Assembly (NCBI GenBank): GCA_023228925.1
Contig: JALOAF010000003.1
Location: forward strand, 5,533 to 69,532
DNA length: 64,000 bases
Source of the DNA: Candidatus Absconditabacterales bacterium
GTDB lineage: Bacteria > Patescibacteriota > Gracilibacteria > Absconditabacterales > Absconditicoccaceae
Direction: 5' to 3'
In this document: piece after piece, positions 45,344 to 56,514 of the stretch
How positions within the stretch are numbered: position 1 is the stretch's first letter
How the letters are laid out: every line of letters begins with the position of its first letter
Program-made: the position numbers and the translations under genes
The notes under the pieces: generated by a model
Seen by the model: only the letters and a program-made list of their open reading frames with translations
Told to the model about the DNA's origin: nothing
Databases searched by the model: none

Positions 45344-45368
45344 AAGAGCAAATAAATCTCTTTTTTTT
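45344..45368 (+). terminator. Terminator after the FemAB-type gene
   Basis: AAAAGAG and CTCTTTT pair over a 9-base loop and continue into T residues. A TATAAT at 45390-45395, preceded by CTTTTTGAG as at 5.38 kb, likely starts the next transcript. Confidence 0.6.
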
Positions 45369-45430
45369 CATATTTTTTCTCTTTTTGAGTATAATAATAG
45401 TGTATATTATATTTATTCTAATATGATAAT

Positions 45431-46783
45431 ATGACTGAAAACAAGAACATAAATTTATGAGAAATCTTAAACAATAGTAATATTGAAAATTTTTCTACTA
45501 ATGAAAACATAATACCTCAAATAAACAAAAACAACAATTTAGACAACAATAAAGATACAATTAATTTAGAAAATATAAAAATAGAGGAAGCCAAAAGCTT
45601 TAGTAATGAAAAAATTATTTTTGAAAATATTGAATTAGAAAATAAAGAAAAAAAACATTATCGCATTAATTATCGAAAAATTTTTATTATATCATTTTTA
45701 ACAATAATTATTACAGTAAGTGTTTCTATATGATTGAAAACTTACAACAATTATATAAATGATCAAGTGACTAATATAGAAAACAAGGAAAACAAAATAA
45801 TATCAAATATAAATAAAATTAAAGATTTTTTAAAAACTTATTTAGGATTAGATACTAAACATTGAGCGGGGAACAATTATAATCTTATAGGAGAAGATTG
45901 AATCAACAATCTAAATGAAATAATAAAATCTAAAATAAACTATATACAAAAAAAAGATATATTAAGTACAGCCGTAAAAAACTTGAACAACAACATTTTG
46001 TCTAATCATAAAACACTAGAGAATCTAAAAAAATCTATTAGTAAAGAATGATTTTTATCAAAAGAAATTTGAGAGATTATATCAAGTGAAGAACAAATAT
46101 CTTCAATTTACAACTCACTACTCTCTTTGGAGTCTATAAAGTTTAGTAGTGCCATAAATGTTTTTCCCTATTTAGATACATTTATTGAATGATTATCTAA
46201 TGCTAGCAAAATATCTAAAAAAGAAATAGAAGAAAAAAATAAAATAATTATATCAAGGTGAGAAAAAGATATAAATTTATATCTTAAAAATTGTTATTTA
46301 AATCCATTTGAAAGTGATTATGAATGTAGTACTATTTGAGATTTTGAACAATATTATAATCTAAATGATGATAAAACTTTTGATACAAGTTTTTTTAAAA
46401 GTTTAATAAAATACACAGACACAAAATTAGAACAATCTGAACTTCCAAGTTTTAGCATAGATTTTAAAAAATTTGATAAAAATAGTAATAAAATTTCTTT
46501 TAATATAGACATAAATACATTCAAACAAGATGAACTTGAGTTAGCTAAAAAAGGAATATTATCTCCTCATGTGTTTATTTTAAACAATTTAATAAATAAC
46601 TTAAAACAAAGTAAATTTATTTTAGGAAGAGGAATATCTGTAAAAACATTAAAAACTGAAGCAAAAACAATAGAAATAGGATCAACAGAATTTACAATCA
46701 ACAATTCAAATAAATCATTTACAGTAGAAATACAAAAAGAAAGTGAAAGAGAAATTGATGATTTTATAAGTACAAATAATTAG
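45431..46783 (+). CDS. Single-span membrane protein, function unknown (VirB4 locus)
   Basis: The 450-residue protein has an 80-residue acidic, Asn-rich cytoplasmic N-terminus, one membrane span (about residues 83-103, IFIISFLTIIITVSVSIGL), then a helical and beta extracellular part. The topology resembles PilN/PilO- or VirB8/VirB10-type proteins, in which a cytoplasmic tail contacts an ATPase and the outer part scaffolds a pilus. No sequence motif supports a specific choice. It pairs with the next gene. Confidence 0.55.
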
Positions 46784-46808
46784 TTTATTTATCATAATAA
46801 AAAATATA

Positions 46809-48275
46809 ATGTTTAAAAACAAATGAAATCAAGTAAATAATAACGAAAATAAATGAAACATAGCTTTCCAAAATTTTGGCAATAATTTCAAATCTAGTAT
46901 CAATTGGTTTAGGCAAAACAAAGATAAAGTAAAATTTTTGATACCTATTGCTATCATCACTAGTGTTTTAATGATTTATATGATAATAAAAACTTTTATA
47001 AACATTAGTAATCTAAACAAAGAATCTAAAGAACTTTATCAAATAAAAAACTTTAATATAAAAGTTCTAGAAAATAATGATTATACAAAAGAAGAAATTA
47101 AATCTAAAAAAACATTAAATGATTTAATAAATTATGAAATAGAATTATCAAAAGAAATAGAAAAATATAATTCTTATCTATCTATTTTACAAAGTCCTTA
47201 TTCTAATTTTATGAAATACATTTTTTTACCAGAATTAAACATTTGGAAAGATCCTTTTACAAATGAAATAGATACTGATTTAATCGGTATAAAATATTTA
47301 GAAAAAAATCCTTACAATGATATAAAATTAATTCAAAAACGAAGTGATTTTATTAAAAATGTTTGAGCAAATAATGAATTTAATAAGATAGAAAGTATAG
47401 TAATTTGAGACATAATAGAAGAATGAGATAGTTTTCACATTCCTATGAATATTAAATTCATTTCCAATTCAAAGCGTTCATTTTTACTCCTTGTAGAAAA
47501 ATTATCTATTACCTCCAATCAAAAAAACATTTCATTAATCAACGAATTTATATATAATCTACGGAAAAATATAAAAGAAAATAAAATAGAAACAATTGAA
47601 AAATTGAAAACAGAATTAAATTTAGATGAAGAAAAAGTAATATGATATAGTTTATACAAACGAATATTTTCTGAACAAAAAAATGATTTATTAAATGATG
47701 AAATTATAAACAAAACTATAAGAGAGCTTGTAGTTTGTGAAGATAGTGAAAAAGATAGCTTATGTTTTTATAAGTTTAGAGATAAATACAGAGCAATACC
47801 AAGTTTAGCTTACACAATAGGAGTAGAAAATAACAAGAACAAAACAGAAGAATTAAAAAAGTTTTTAAATAATCTAGCACCAATCATAAAAATAAATACT
47901 TTTACCTTTGAAAGACACTTACAGCAAGATTTGAAAAACTTTGAAAATATACAATATAAATGAGAAATACAGATGGATATATATGGAAAAGGAATTAGCG
48001 ATGAGGAAGTAGATGAAATAGCAGAAAAGTTATGAGAAAAATGTATTAATGAAAAGTTGAGTCCAGAGATAGCTCTAAAAAAAATAGAAAATACTTTAAT
48101 AAATATATGAGATATTGTAAAAGTTGACACAAAAAACACTTCAAATTTACGAGAACTTAAAGGTATAATTGAAAATATAGAAAGAGAATATAATAATTTG
48201 AGTAACAATCAAAAAATAATAAAATTATTTGAAATTTATAGAATGATGAACGACAATAATTTATGTCAAAACTAA
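46809..48275 (+). CDS. Single-span membrane protein, possible pilus scaffold (VirB4 locus)
   Basis: The 488-residue protein has a 45-residue cytoplasmic N-terminus, one span (about 44-63, FLIPIAIITSVLMIYMIIK), then a coiled coil (residues about 65-130) and a Lys/Asn-rich globular region with a final helix. The span-coiled coil-domain order resembles PilO-like proteins, with low certainty. It lies 25 bases after the preceding gene with the same topology, so a heteromeric scaffold is plausible. Confidence 0.55.
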
Positions 48276-48299
48276 TTTCTAAAATCTAATTGGTATTGT

Positions 48300-48385
48300 T
48301 GGGTCATATGGAACTTGTAAGTTGAAACATCTATTTGTTGCAGATGGATTCCTTACAACAACAAAACTCAGAATGACAAGAGTGT
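48300..48385. repeat. Degenerate copy of the dispersed repeat
   Basis: The short gap between the convergent genes carries TTGCAGATGGATTCCTTACAA and CTCAGAATGACA, a worn half of the repeat family seen at 10.2 and 62.1 kb. Nothing else is visible in the gap. Confidence 0.5.
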
Positions 48386-48425
48386 GTAAAAATAAGAACA
48401 AAACCTTAAAAATTGCAAAAATCAA

Positions 48426-49175
48426 TTATTTTTTATTATGAAAAATCGAATCTACATCTTCATCATTTTCTAAATTTTCTATAAGAAGAGAAAGTTGCTG
48501 TTCTTCCTCTCAAGATAAAGAAATAGTATTATCAGGTAAATAATGAATTGCAGAATCAATTATATGATAAAATTTATCTTTTAATTGCTGTCATATTGAG
48601 CTAAAATTCGTTTTATTGACAATAAGTACAAGATTTCAATCTTCATAATCTATATCTTCAATATCTAAATCCATAAGTTCCTCCTCTGCTTGCTCTTTTT
48701 CCAAAGGAATCAATTTTTCTATTAAATTTCACTTATCATTTATCATTTCAAATTTAGCATCAATTACAAAAACTCATTTTGGAATAAACTGCCAAGCAAC
48801 AGAACCTGGTTCTCCTAAATTTCATCAGTACTTAAAAAAAATAGTTCTAATGTTTGCACTAGTTCTATTTGTATTATCAGTCAATGTTTTTACCAAAACA
48901 GCTACTCCACCTGGACCATATCATTCATAAAAAACTTCTTTTAAATCCTCTCATTTTAGTTGTCCAGATCATTTTTTAATAGCTTTATCTACTACATCTC
49001 TAGGTAAATTATAATATTTTGCTTTTTGTAAAGCCAATTCTAAGGTAGGATTCATAGATGGGTCTGCTCATCATTTAGCAGCCAATTGAATAATTTTTCA
49101 AATTTTAGAATAATTCCTAGCTTTTTCTAAATCTCCAGCTGCTTTTCTAGCTGCAATACTATGCCATTTCCCCAT
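48426..49175 (-). CDS. yebC: YebC/PmpR family protein
   Basis: The 249-residue protein opens [25 protein letters not shown] (family MaGHSkwanIkhrKa..D.krgk.fsKi), followed by [28 protein letters not shown] and [26 protein letters not shown], which is the family core. YebC proteins were described as regulators and more recently as factors that ease translation of difficult peptides such as polyproline. The DUF domain order is complete. Core glycines are TGA. Confidence 0.93.
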
Positions 49176-49200
49176 TGTCTATTAAAAATATTTTATAAAA

Positions 49201-49671
49201 CTAATCCTGTTCTTTTGATTTAATAACCGCAGAAATATCATCTAATTTATAGCCCTTTCTCATAAGTTTTTGAATAATATCAAATCAATCAACTCATTTT
49301 TTTTTGTAAGAATCTATTTCTTTTCTAATTTTTTGAAAAATACCAGACAACACGTCCTCTTGATACTCTTGTATTACTTCATTTATCAAATTTTTATCTA
49401 CTCATTTTTGATATAATTTGTTGCGGACAATAATCACTGGTTTTCATTTATTTACCAATTCACTTCTCACATAACTTTCTGCAAAAACTCTATCATCAGC
49501 AAATTTTTTTGATTTCAGATAATCCATCGTATATTTTATTTCATCACTATTATATCATTTTTGTTGCAATTTTACTTTCAACTCTTTTTCTGTCTTTGGA
49601 TAACGAGAAATATATTTTAGAGCATACTGACAACAATCTGAGTACAATACCTTTTCTTCTTTATTTGTCAT
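49201..49671 (-). CDS. recX: RecX-like regulator
   Basis: The 156-residue protein consists of RecX-type three-helix repeats: CCQYALKYISRYPKTEKELKVKLQQKG, YTMDYLKSKKFADDRVFAESYVRSEL and ...IIVRNKLYQKGVDKNLINEVI. RecX modulates RecA filaments. It lies 25 bases downstream of the yebC start on the same strand and 2 bases upstream of the IleRS-like gene stop, so the three may form one operon. Confidence 0.85.
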
Positions 49672-49673
49672 AA

Positions 49674-50294
49674 CTATTTTTTTAAACTAAATGTAACTGT
49701 TTTTTCATCAACATTAAACACAGAAACGATATCTCATTCTTGTTTGGAACTTTCAATAGATTCCAATAATGCTTCTGTAGATAAAAATTCTCAAAAAGTA
49801 TCTATCACAGAAATCATATATTGATCATTTGTATGATAAAACATTTTTACCTTGTCATCTACATTGTAGTCCACATCTTTTCTCATCTGATTTAAAAATC
49901 TAGAAACCTCTCTTGCCATTCATTCCATCTCTAGTTCCGGCGTCAATTGCAGATCTAATTTTGCTATGACTCCTCCATCAATAGCTACATCATCTCCATC
50001 CAGACCTTGATAAGCTATTTCATAATCTTCTTTTTCCAAAATCCAATCATTTCCACTTTCATCAAAAACTTTTACTTTTCAATCTTCAAGTTCTACTATA
50101 TTTCACATCTTTCCATATTTAATAATATTACCTGTATCTTTAGCAAATTTAGCCGAAAGCTGTGAACCAACAGGCTTAAATATTTTTGTAATTTTTACAC
50201 CATCTGAAAAAGATTTTATATTCTTTACATTAATTTCTTCTTTAATAATATTCCCATATTTATCCAAAATATAATCCACAGAAAAATCTCACAT
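49674..50294 (-). CDS. Free-standing C-terminal domain of isoleucyl-tRNA synthetase
   Basis: The 206-residue protein matches the C-terminal part of long IleRS (DUF5915-type region): FKPVGSQLSAKFAKDTGNIIKY (family FKplgpklGkk.gk....i), then LDLQLTPELEMEGMAREVSRFLNQMRKD with VDDKVKMFYHTND (family LtpELe.EGlaRElvR.iq.lRKd.....tDrI.v). No catalytic, editing or anticodon-stem domain is present, and an in-frame TAA lies just before the ATG. It could act in trans with a shortened IleRS encoded elsewhere, or be a relic. Confidence 0.75.
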
Positions 50295-50730
50295 AATAAT
50301 AATTTTAAATTGTAAAAAAACATTTTTATAACATCTATTTCTTTTATTTATTTAAGTTTGATTTTCAATTCAATAATTTAAGAAAAGTTTATTAAAGTAC
50401 TTTTTACTAAAACAAAGTTAAATACTAAGAAACAGAATCAATTCTTGCATTTGAGGAAGAAATGTTTAATAATCAAGTACACACTGAAAAACTTGTTTTT
50501 TATACAAATCATGTTCCTATTTGTTACATAAGTAAGTAGCAAATGAAACATTAGTACAACTACTAGTTGTGTAACATACTCGTGTATCTAAAACCAAACC
50601 GGAACAGAAAGCAGAACGCATATGTTTTTCTTAAGGGGGTGTTTCTTGCCCTCATAGGGCAATCTTCTTTTGAAAAAAGAAGCAAAAAGAGTACAGTTAA
50701 AATTGATTTATTTTATTTAATGAATTAACA
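50295..50730. other. Gene-free left flank of the accessory cassette
   Basis: No plausible gene lies in this 436-base stretch. It contains a small palindrome ACAACTACTAGTTGT, an inverted-repeat arm at 50566-50588 that matches one beyond the cassette, and AAGGGGGTGTTT at 50634, whose reverse complement occurs at about 52993. Confidence 0.5.
50566..50588 (+). repeat. Left inverted-repeat arm of the 50.6-53.1 kb cassette
   Basis: The reverse complement of this 23-mer reads GATACAC-(7)-TTACACAAC. The arm at 53036-53059 reads GATACAC-(8)-TTACACAAC on the plus strand, so the two are inverted with 16 matching outer bases and a different centre. Confidence 0.6.
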
Positions 50731-51474
50731 ATGGATCACTTCTCTCAAAAAACTCTTGAAGAATTAAATTATTATGTATATTGATTGATAGATCCAAGAA
50801 CTAAAAAGATTTTTTATATATGAAAGTGAAAATATAATAGAGTTTTTGAACATGTAAAATGCGCCCTAAAAGATGCTGAAGAATCTGATAAACTAAATTT
50901 AATAAGAGAAATAAACTCTAATTGATATGAAGTAGAACATTATATAATTAGACATAATTTAACAGAAATTGAGTCATGGAAAGTAGAAGCATCTATTATA
51001 GATATCTTAAAATTTAAAAAATTTAATTTTAGATTATGAGCAAATTTAACAAATATATCGTCATGACATTTTAAATTAGAATGAATTGATAAAACAGAAA
51101 ATATAGAATCTATGTATTCAGCAGAAAAACTAAATTATAAGAATATAAAACATAACCTATTAATTATTAATATTAATAAAACTTATAAAACAGCTGAATC
51201 TGTATATGAGGCAACTAGAAAGTGGCGAGTCATAAATCCAGAAAAAGCAAATCATATAGATTATGTTCTTAGTGAATACAAAGGAGTGATTAGAGCAATA
51301 TTTAAACCTAGTAAACCTTGGATACAATCACCTTTTCATGAAAAAACAAGACGATGATTTGAATGAAATGAGGTTTTAGATAAAGATATATTGGATTTGT
51401 ATTTAAATAAATCTGTTGAAAAAAAGAAATGAGCTGTTATGCCTATCAGATACTTATATCCAGATATAAATTAA
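50731..51474 (+). CDS. GIY-YIG nuclease domain protein (LEM-3/Ankle1-like)
   Basis: The 247-residue protein has YYVYGLIDPRTKKIFYIGKG near residue 14 (GIY-YIG as VYG and YIG, both motif glycines TGA), NRVFEH (Arg of the site), and KVEASIIDIL near 90 (catalytic Glu in the family wEa.li). This is the LEM-3-like GIY-YIG form that cleaves branched or protein-linked DNA. The C-terminal 130 residues include YEATRKWRVINPEKANHIDYVLSEYKGVIRAIF, a second small domain. It is the first gene of the cassette. Confidence 0.8.
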
Positions 51475-51497
51475 TTTAAATTTTAAATAATTTGATA

Positions 51498-52037
51498 ATG
51501 TTATTAGAAAAGAATAACTTCAAAATTGATAGTTCAAATTGGGAAATTATATCAGTTGATTGATGAGAACCATATTTAAATACTGAGATAAAAATTAAAT
51601 TAAATCCAGAAAGAGATATTATAGAATATGTATCTTGATTGCCAAATAGAATGTTATGAGAGCAGTTATTTACATACAACGCAGCTATTAGAGAAACAGT
51701 CAAAAACAACAAAAAAATACCAACAATAGAAAAATTTAAATCAATAGTAGATATAGAAGACTCAGAATGAATAAGATTTATATTCTTAGACCCTTCTAAT
51801 AAAGATAGAATAAAATGGTACAATTTTGAAGATTGAATAAACCTCAAATCATTGTGAATATGTTCTTTTTTCGAATGAAAATATTTATTTTGAAATATAG
51901 ATAATTTTGATTATCGATGGCTTTGAAATGAGAATGTAGTAGCATTGAGATCAGATATGTATGCTTTTGGTGATGTTTCAGGTTTTCTATGACCAGATTG
52001 AAGTACATGATTTTGTTCAGTTCGTTGTTTAAAATAA
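51498..52037 (+). CDS. FISUMP-like (Fibrobacter paralogous domain) protein
   Basis: The 179-residue protein has LFTYNAAIRETVKNNKKIPTIEKF (family lytw.aAm......ipt.eEw) near residue 60 and ends YAFGDVSGFLGPDGSTGFCSVRCLK (family GFSVRCl.). These mark the Fibrobacter-succinogenes-major-paralogue fold, usually in secreted carbohydrate- or protein-binding proteins. Here there is no signal peptide, so it may act inside the cell with its neighbours. Two cysteines near the end are conserved in the family. Confidence 0.6.
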
Positions 52038-52051
52038 ATTAAGCACATATT

Positions 52052-53035
52052 ATGGAAAAAAAATTAAATAAATATTTATGAGTTATGTTCGGTGGTGCTA
52101 TATGAGATGCTTTGTGATCTGTTACAGAATTTCTTACACCAGATAAATTTTGATTGATTAAAGATTTTCAATGAAGACCAAAATTTAGAACAAAACCTTG
52201 AGAGCGAACCGATGATACTGCCATGACATTATGTTTAGCTCAGAGTTTAATTGATTGTAACTGATTTAATATAGAAGACCAACTTGATAAGTATCTTCAA
52301 TGGTTTGAAAACTGATATATGTCTAGTACTGATAGAGCATTTTGAATATGAAGACAAACATGACATAACATATACAAATATAAAATGTATAAAGAATGAA
52401 AAATAGAAGAAAAAATACGAGAAAAAGATTTATCAGGGAAAAATAAAGATTCAAATTGATCAATTATGAGAATTGGATCTATTCCATTATATTTTTTTAA
52501 TAATATAAAATCCGCAATTTATTATGCATGAGAAAGTGTTAAATCAACTCATAATACAGATATTTGTATAGATACAGCTAAATATTTCGTTTGACTTATA
52601 ATAGGAGCTTTATTATGAGAAAGTAAGGAAACTTTATTATCAATAAATTATTCACCCATACCTAATTATCGAAATAATAATATTAACAAACATTTAAAGA
52701 AAATTGTGGATTGATCATATAAAAATAAAAACAAAAAAGATCTTTGATTAAAATACTGATATGTTTTGGATTCCTTAGAGGTTGCTTTATGGTGATTCTA
52801 TAACTTTGATAATTTTGAGGAATGATTAATAAACATTGTTAATTTATGATATGATGCAGATACTAATTGATGTATTTATTGATTTTTAGCATGAGCCTAT
52901 TATTGATATGACAATATTCCAGATAGACGAAAAGATAATATTGCAAAAAAAGAATTAATAACAAAAATTACTATGGATTTATATAATTTAAAAAACACCC
53001 CCTTTAAAAAAGAAAAATATATGCTGAATTTATAA
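52052..53035 (+). CDS. ADP-ribosylglycohydrolase (DraG/ARH family)
   Basis: The 327-residue protein has the ARH metal-site motifs: MFGGAIGDALGS near residue 13, RTDDTAMTLCLAQSLI near 52 (TDD binds Mg2+), GSIMRIGSIPLYF near 142 and GADTNGCIYGFLAGAYYG near 275 (second Asp pair site; family GgDtDT.aai.G.laGa.yG). It would remove ADP-ribose from protein, DNA or RNA. The first Asp of the family D-T-D is kept but the second is Asn (ADTN), so activity may be weak. It follows the FISUMP-like gene by 14 bases. Confidence 0.85.
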
Positions 53036-53110
53036 GATACACTCGTACGATTACACAACTCGCACTATCTGACATATAAAATACATCAGACGAGTGCGAT
53101 ACGTTGTCGG
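53036..53110. repeat. Right inverted-repeat arm and long hairpin of the cassette
   Basis: Positions 53036-53059 mirror the left arm. The next bases form a long imperfect hairpin: ACAACTCGCACT near 53054 pairs with AGTGCGA and GTTGT near 53095-53106, with TCTGA / TCAGA inside. It could be a terminator-like or recombination structure. Confidence 0.55.
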
Positions 53111-53126
53111 AAAAATTCAAAATAAA

Positions 53127-53153
53127 TCAAAAAAGTGACATTAATGCCACTTT
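53127..53153 (-). terminator. Terminator of the small membrane protein gene
   Basis: On the minus strand AAGTGGCATT pairs with AATGTCACTT (one G-U) and a T run follows. Confidence 0.75.
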
Positions 53154-53175
53154 ATATTTCTAAGACAAACAAAAA

Positions 53176-53391
53176 CTATTTTTTCATCAATTTCTGTAAA
53201 ACAAACACATACGCTGCCACCCAAATAATAGCATAAATCCACCATTTAACAGTCACTAATGCTGGGATTAATACTGCCAACATCAAAGTAAAAGACACCA
53301 AACATAATTTAAAAACAGCAAATTCCCAAATAGATAATTTAGCTAAATTTTTGATAGCTTTCTTCTTCATTTCCATAATTTTTTTAATCAT
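53176..53391 (-). CDS. Small two-span membrane protein
   Basis: The 71-residue protein has a basic amphipathic N-terminus (KKIMEMKKKAIKNLAK), two spans (about residues 22-44 and 49-65) and a KKLMKK-like end. It contains no TGA. It has its own terminator. Function unknown. Confidence 0.6.
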   Translation of the reverse strand: MIKKIMEMKKKAIKNLAKLSIWEFAVFKLCLVSFTLMLAVLIPALVTVKWWIYAIIWVAAYVFVLQKLMKK

Positions 53392-53424
53392 TTTTGTTGG
53401 TTAAATATATAAAAGGTTTTCATA

Positions 53425-53600
53425 TTTGTCATTCCAAGTTGTTCTAACTTGCGGATTTGTCATTCCGAGTGAATCTAACTTGCGAGGAATCTAAATTAGA
53501 TTCTTCACCACGCAGTACTGCAGGTTCAGAATGACAGTAAAAGATTTCTCGCAACAATAACAGTCGAAATGACATTAACTAAACTCAGAATGACAGAAAA
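53425..53600. repeat. Dispersed repeat, two units
   Basis: GTCATTCCGAGTG at 53459 opposes TTCAGAATGAC near 53525-53535, giving one unit of about 77 bp with inverted ends, and a second partial unit (TTTCTCGCAAC...TCGAAATGAC, then CTCAGAATGACAG) follows. It fills the gap between the small membrane protein and pyruvate kinase. Confidence 0.7.
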
Positions 53601-53609
53601 AATTCCAAC

Positions 53610-54617
53610 TTATATGTATTTCTTGGACTCTGCAATAATTTTATTCATCACCTGTACAGTAGTGATAGGATATTTTCATGCCGAAGTTTCACCAGACAAC
53701 ATCACATAATCAGCTCATTGCAAAACTGCATAAAAAACATCTGTCACTTCAGCTCTAGTTGGAATACAGTTGTCCATCATTGTTTCAAGCATTTGAGTAG
53801 CAACGATAACTTTTTTTCATTTTCTTTTAACTTTTCCAACAATATTTAATTGATGAGAAGGGATTGTTTCAATAGGGACTTCTGCTCACAAATCTCACCT
53901 AGCGACCATCACAGCATCAGCAGCTCTAATAATTTCAGATAAATTGTCTAATCACTCTTGGCTTTCAATCTTCGCTATAATCTTTACATGAGCAGATTGA
54001 TTTTTATATAAAAATTCTCTAAGTTCAGCCAGATCCTTGGCACTTCTAGCAAAACTTAAAGAAACATACGAGATATTATGCTTTATACCAAATAAAATAT
54101 CTTCTTTATCTTTCTCTGTAATACCAGGAAGTTTAATTTTCAATCAAGGTAAATTAATATGTCTTTTAGAAATAACTGTAAATTTATTCATAGCTTGACC
54201 AACAATATGATCTTTATTTTTTTCAACAACTTTAATACTAAATACTCCAGAATCTAGTCTCATAATAGCTCCTACATAAATATCTTTTAATAAATGAGAA
54301 TAATCTATAAACATAGTTTTAGGATTATCTACCAATTTTTGATCCACCACTATTTTAAATTTTTCGCCTTTTTCATAAGTAACAGGTTTTTCTAAATCTC
54401 CAGTCCTAATCCCAGGACCTTTAATATCAAGAAAAAAAGCAAAACTATTGCTAAGTTCTTTTTCGACTTTTCTAGCAGTAGAAAAAAGTTTTTCCATCCA
54501 CTCATGAGTGGCATGTGAACAGTTTAATCTCAAAATCCTAACTCAATTTTGGTGTAAAGCTATAAGTTTTTCTTTTGTGTCTGTTGCAGGTCATATAGTT
54601 GCAATAATTCCAGCCAT
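53610..54617 (-). CDS. pyk: Pyruvate kinase without C-terminal allosteric domain
   Basis: The 335-residue enzyme converts phosphoenolpyruvate and ADP to pyruvate and ATP. Motifs: [13 protein letters not shown] at the start, [12 protein letters not shown] near residue 28, [14 protein letters not shown] near 62, [14 protein letters not shown] near 215 (catalytic Lys), VMVARGDLGAEVP near 238 and [13 protein letters not shown] near 265, then [14 protein letters not shown]. The protein ends where the C domain of usual enzymes (about 470 residues) begins, so the normal effector site is absent. The conserved glycines include many TGA. Confidence 0.92.
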
Positions 54618-54636
54618 TTTATTTTATTTTTAATAA

Positions 54637-56508
54637 TTAAATTTTATTACCATATCAATCAATTTTGATTTTAGAGAATAATCAATTTGATAGATCATAA
54701 CCACTTCATTTTTTATCTATCTTAGAATATGTTTTATTAATCTTCAACTCTCAATTGCTATCCATATCATTTATCAGATTAACATAAGAATACACAAAAT
54801 CACCACTTTTATTTTTCAACTTTACTATAACATTTGATGAAATTTTATCAGAACGGAAAACATACACATCTTCTATATTGTAGTTTGCATTATCTTTCAA
54901 AGACAAAACATTACTTTTATCAATATTTACTAATCTTTTAAAATCATATCATCCTTGATTTTTATTATATGAAACTAAAACAAAACTAGTTCCCTGTATA
55001 ACATCAGAAGAAACTTTTCACATACAGTCTACGACTTTTTTTGTCTTTTTATTTAAAAGAAGATTATTTCAATCAACTTTTGTAAAAACACAATAATCAT
55101 CAAAATCTTTTATACTATATTTAGTATCACAAAAATCAGATGATAAATCTTTTTGTTCTTCCAGATCAAAAATAATTCAATTATTGGAATTTTCCATATA
55201 TTTTAATGCAACCATAGAGCCATCTTCCATTTTCACGGCACCACTTTTAGTAGAAAAATCACCAATTTTATCAATATTATTAGAATCTAATACAGAAATA
55301 GAATTAACTCCATATCAATTATCTATAAAAAACACATTACCCATACCAAACATTTTCTTTAGAAATTCACTTTTATCAGTATCTGAAATCGGATTTTTTG
55401 AAAGATCATCCAAATCAAATATAATTCTGTCTCCCATATATCAAGTCTTAGATCCGATCTCATCTCAATTTTTTTTAGCATAAAAATGTATTTTAGTTTT
55501 ATTACCAACATATGTACGAGTGTATATTACATTTTTATCTCACATCTTTTTGATTCACCAAGGATTACCTTTAATTTTTTTATCAAATATTTTTTCTCAT
55601 GTTTTTAAATCAAAAACATTATATTCGTTATCAGCAGCAAAAGTATTAACATCTCTTAAACCAACATATTTATTTCAGTCATTCTCAATAATATTCACGT
55701 TATTATCTACTTGTCACAAAATTTTCATATTTTTTAAATCATATATATAATGAGAATCATTTGAGACAATATCAATAAATTTATCATCCAATTTTCTAAC
55801 AAAATAAGAGCCATGTCTATTAATATCCAATAGTCATAAATCTTGTACATTCATTATCTCCTTTCAATCATTATCTACAAAGCGATAATTATATTCATTT
55901 ACTTTTTTTAAGTCATATTTACTCAACGTTAAATCTTTCTCTAGAAGCTCTTTTCATCACATAGCTTCAACCTTTTCTAACAATGTTTTTGAAATCAATT
56001 CAGAAGTTTCTTGTCTTTTTAATTCTTTCTCTTTAACAACAATATCATCAGAAAGCTTTTTCATTTCAATTTGAATATTTTCTTGTATCTTAGGAAAAGG
56101 AACCATAGCATCATAATTTTCTTTTAGTTTTTGTAATTCTGATTTCATATTTTCAATATTTCATTTCAATGTCTCCATAATTTCTTTTTTATTGTCTTCT
56201 TGAATTTTTGATCTAGAAACCAATTTCCCTATTTGTGATTTTTTAATATCCAAATAAGCAATCAAATCTTTTTTACTAGACCTGATTCTTTTAATATTAG
56301 ATTCCTTTTCTTGAATCTCTTTTGATATAGAATCTGATATAGATTTATTATCTTTCAAAGAATCTAGAATTTTTGATAGCTTATCAATATCCTGTTGATT
56401 TGTTAAATCTTCCTCATCATATTTAGATAATAAAGAGCCCCAATTATTGGATACTTGTTTCAGATCAAGAACAATTTTGTCTTTGCTTTCTTTTGAAAAT
56501 GATTTCAT
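54637..56508 (-). CDS. Large coiled-coil plus beta-propeller-like protein
   Basis: The 623-residue protein has no signal peptide. Residues about 20-185 form Lys/Glu coiled coils; from about 200 on, the sequence is a series of beta-rich repeats with Asp/Asn/Gly turns (NEYNYRFVDNDGKEIMNVQDLGLLD, ...VFDLKTGEKIFDKKI..., FDLEEQKDLSSDF) like a WG/propeller domain. Function unknown. It lies between pyk and AMP phosphorylase on the same strand. Confidence 0.6.
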
Positions 56509-56514
56509 TTTAAT

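Noticed and set aside
50634..53005. AAGGGGGTGTTT and its reverse complement as ends of the cassette
   Set aside because: The right copy lies inside the end of the ADP-ribosylglycohydrolase coding region, so it is less convincing as a boundary than the outer arms.
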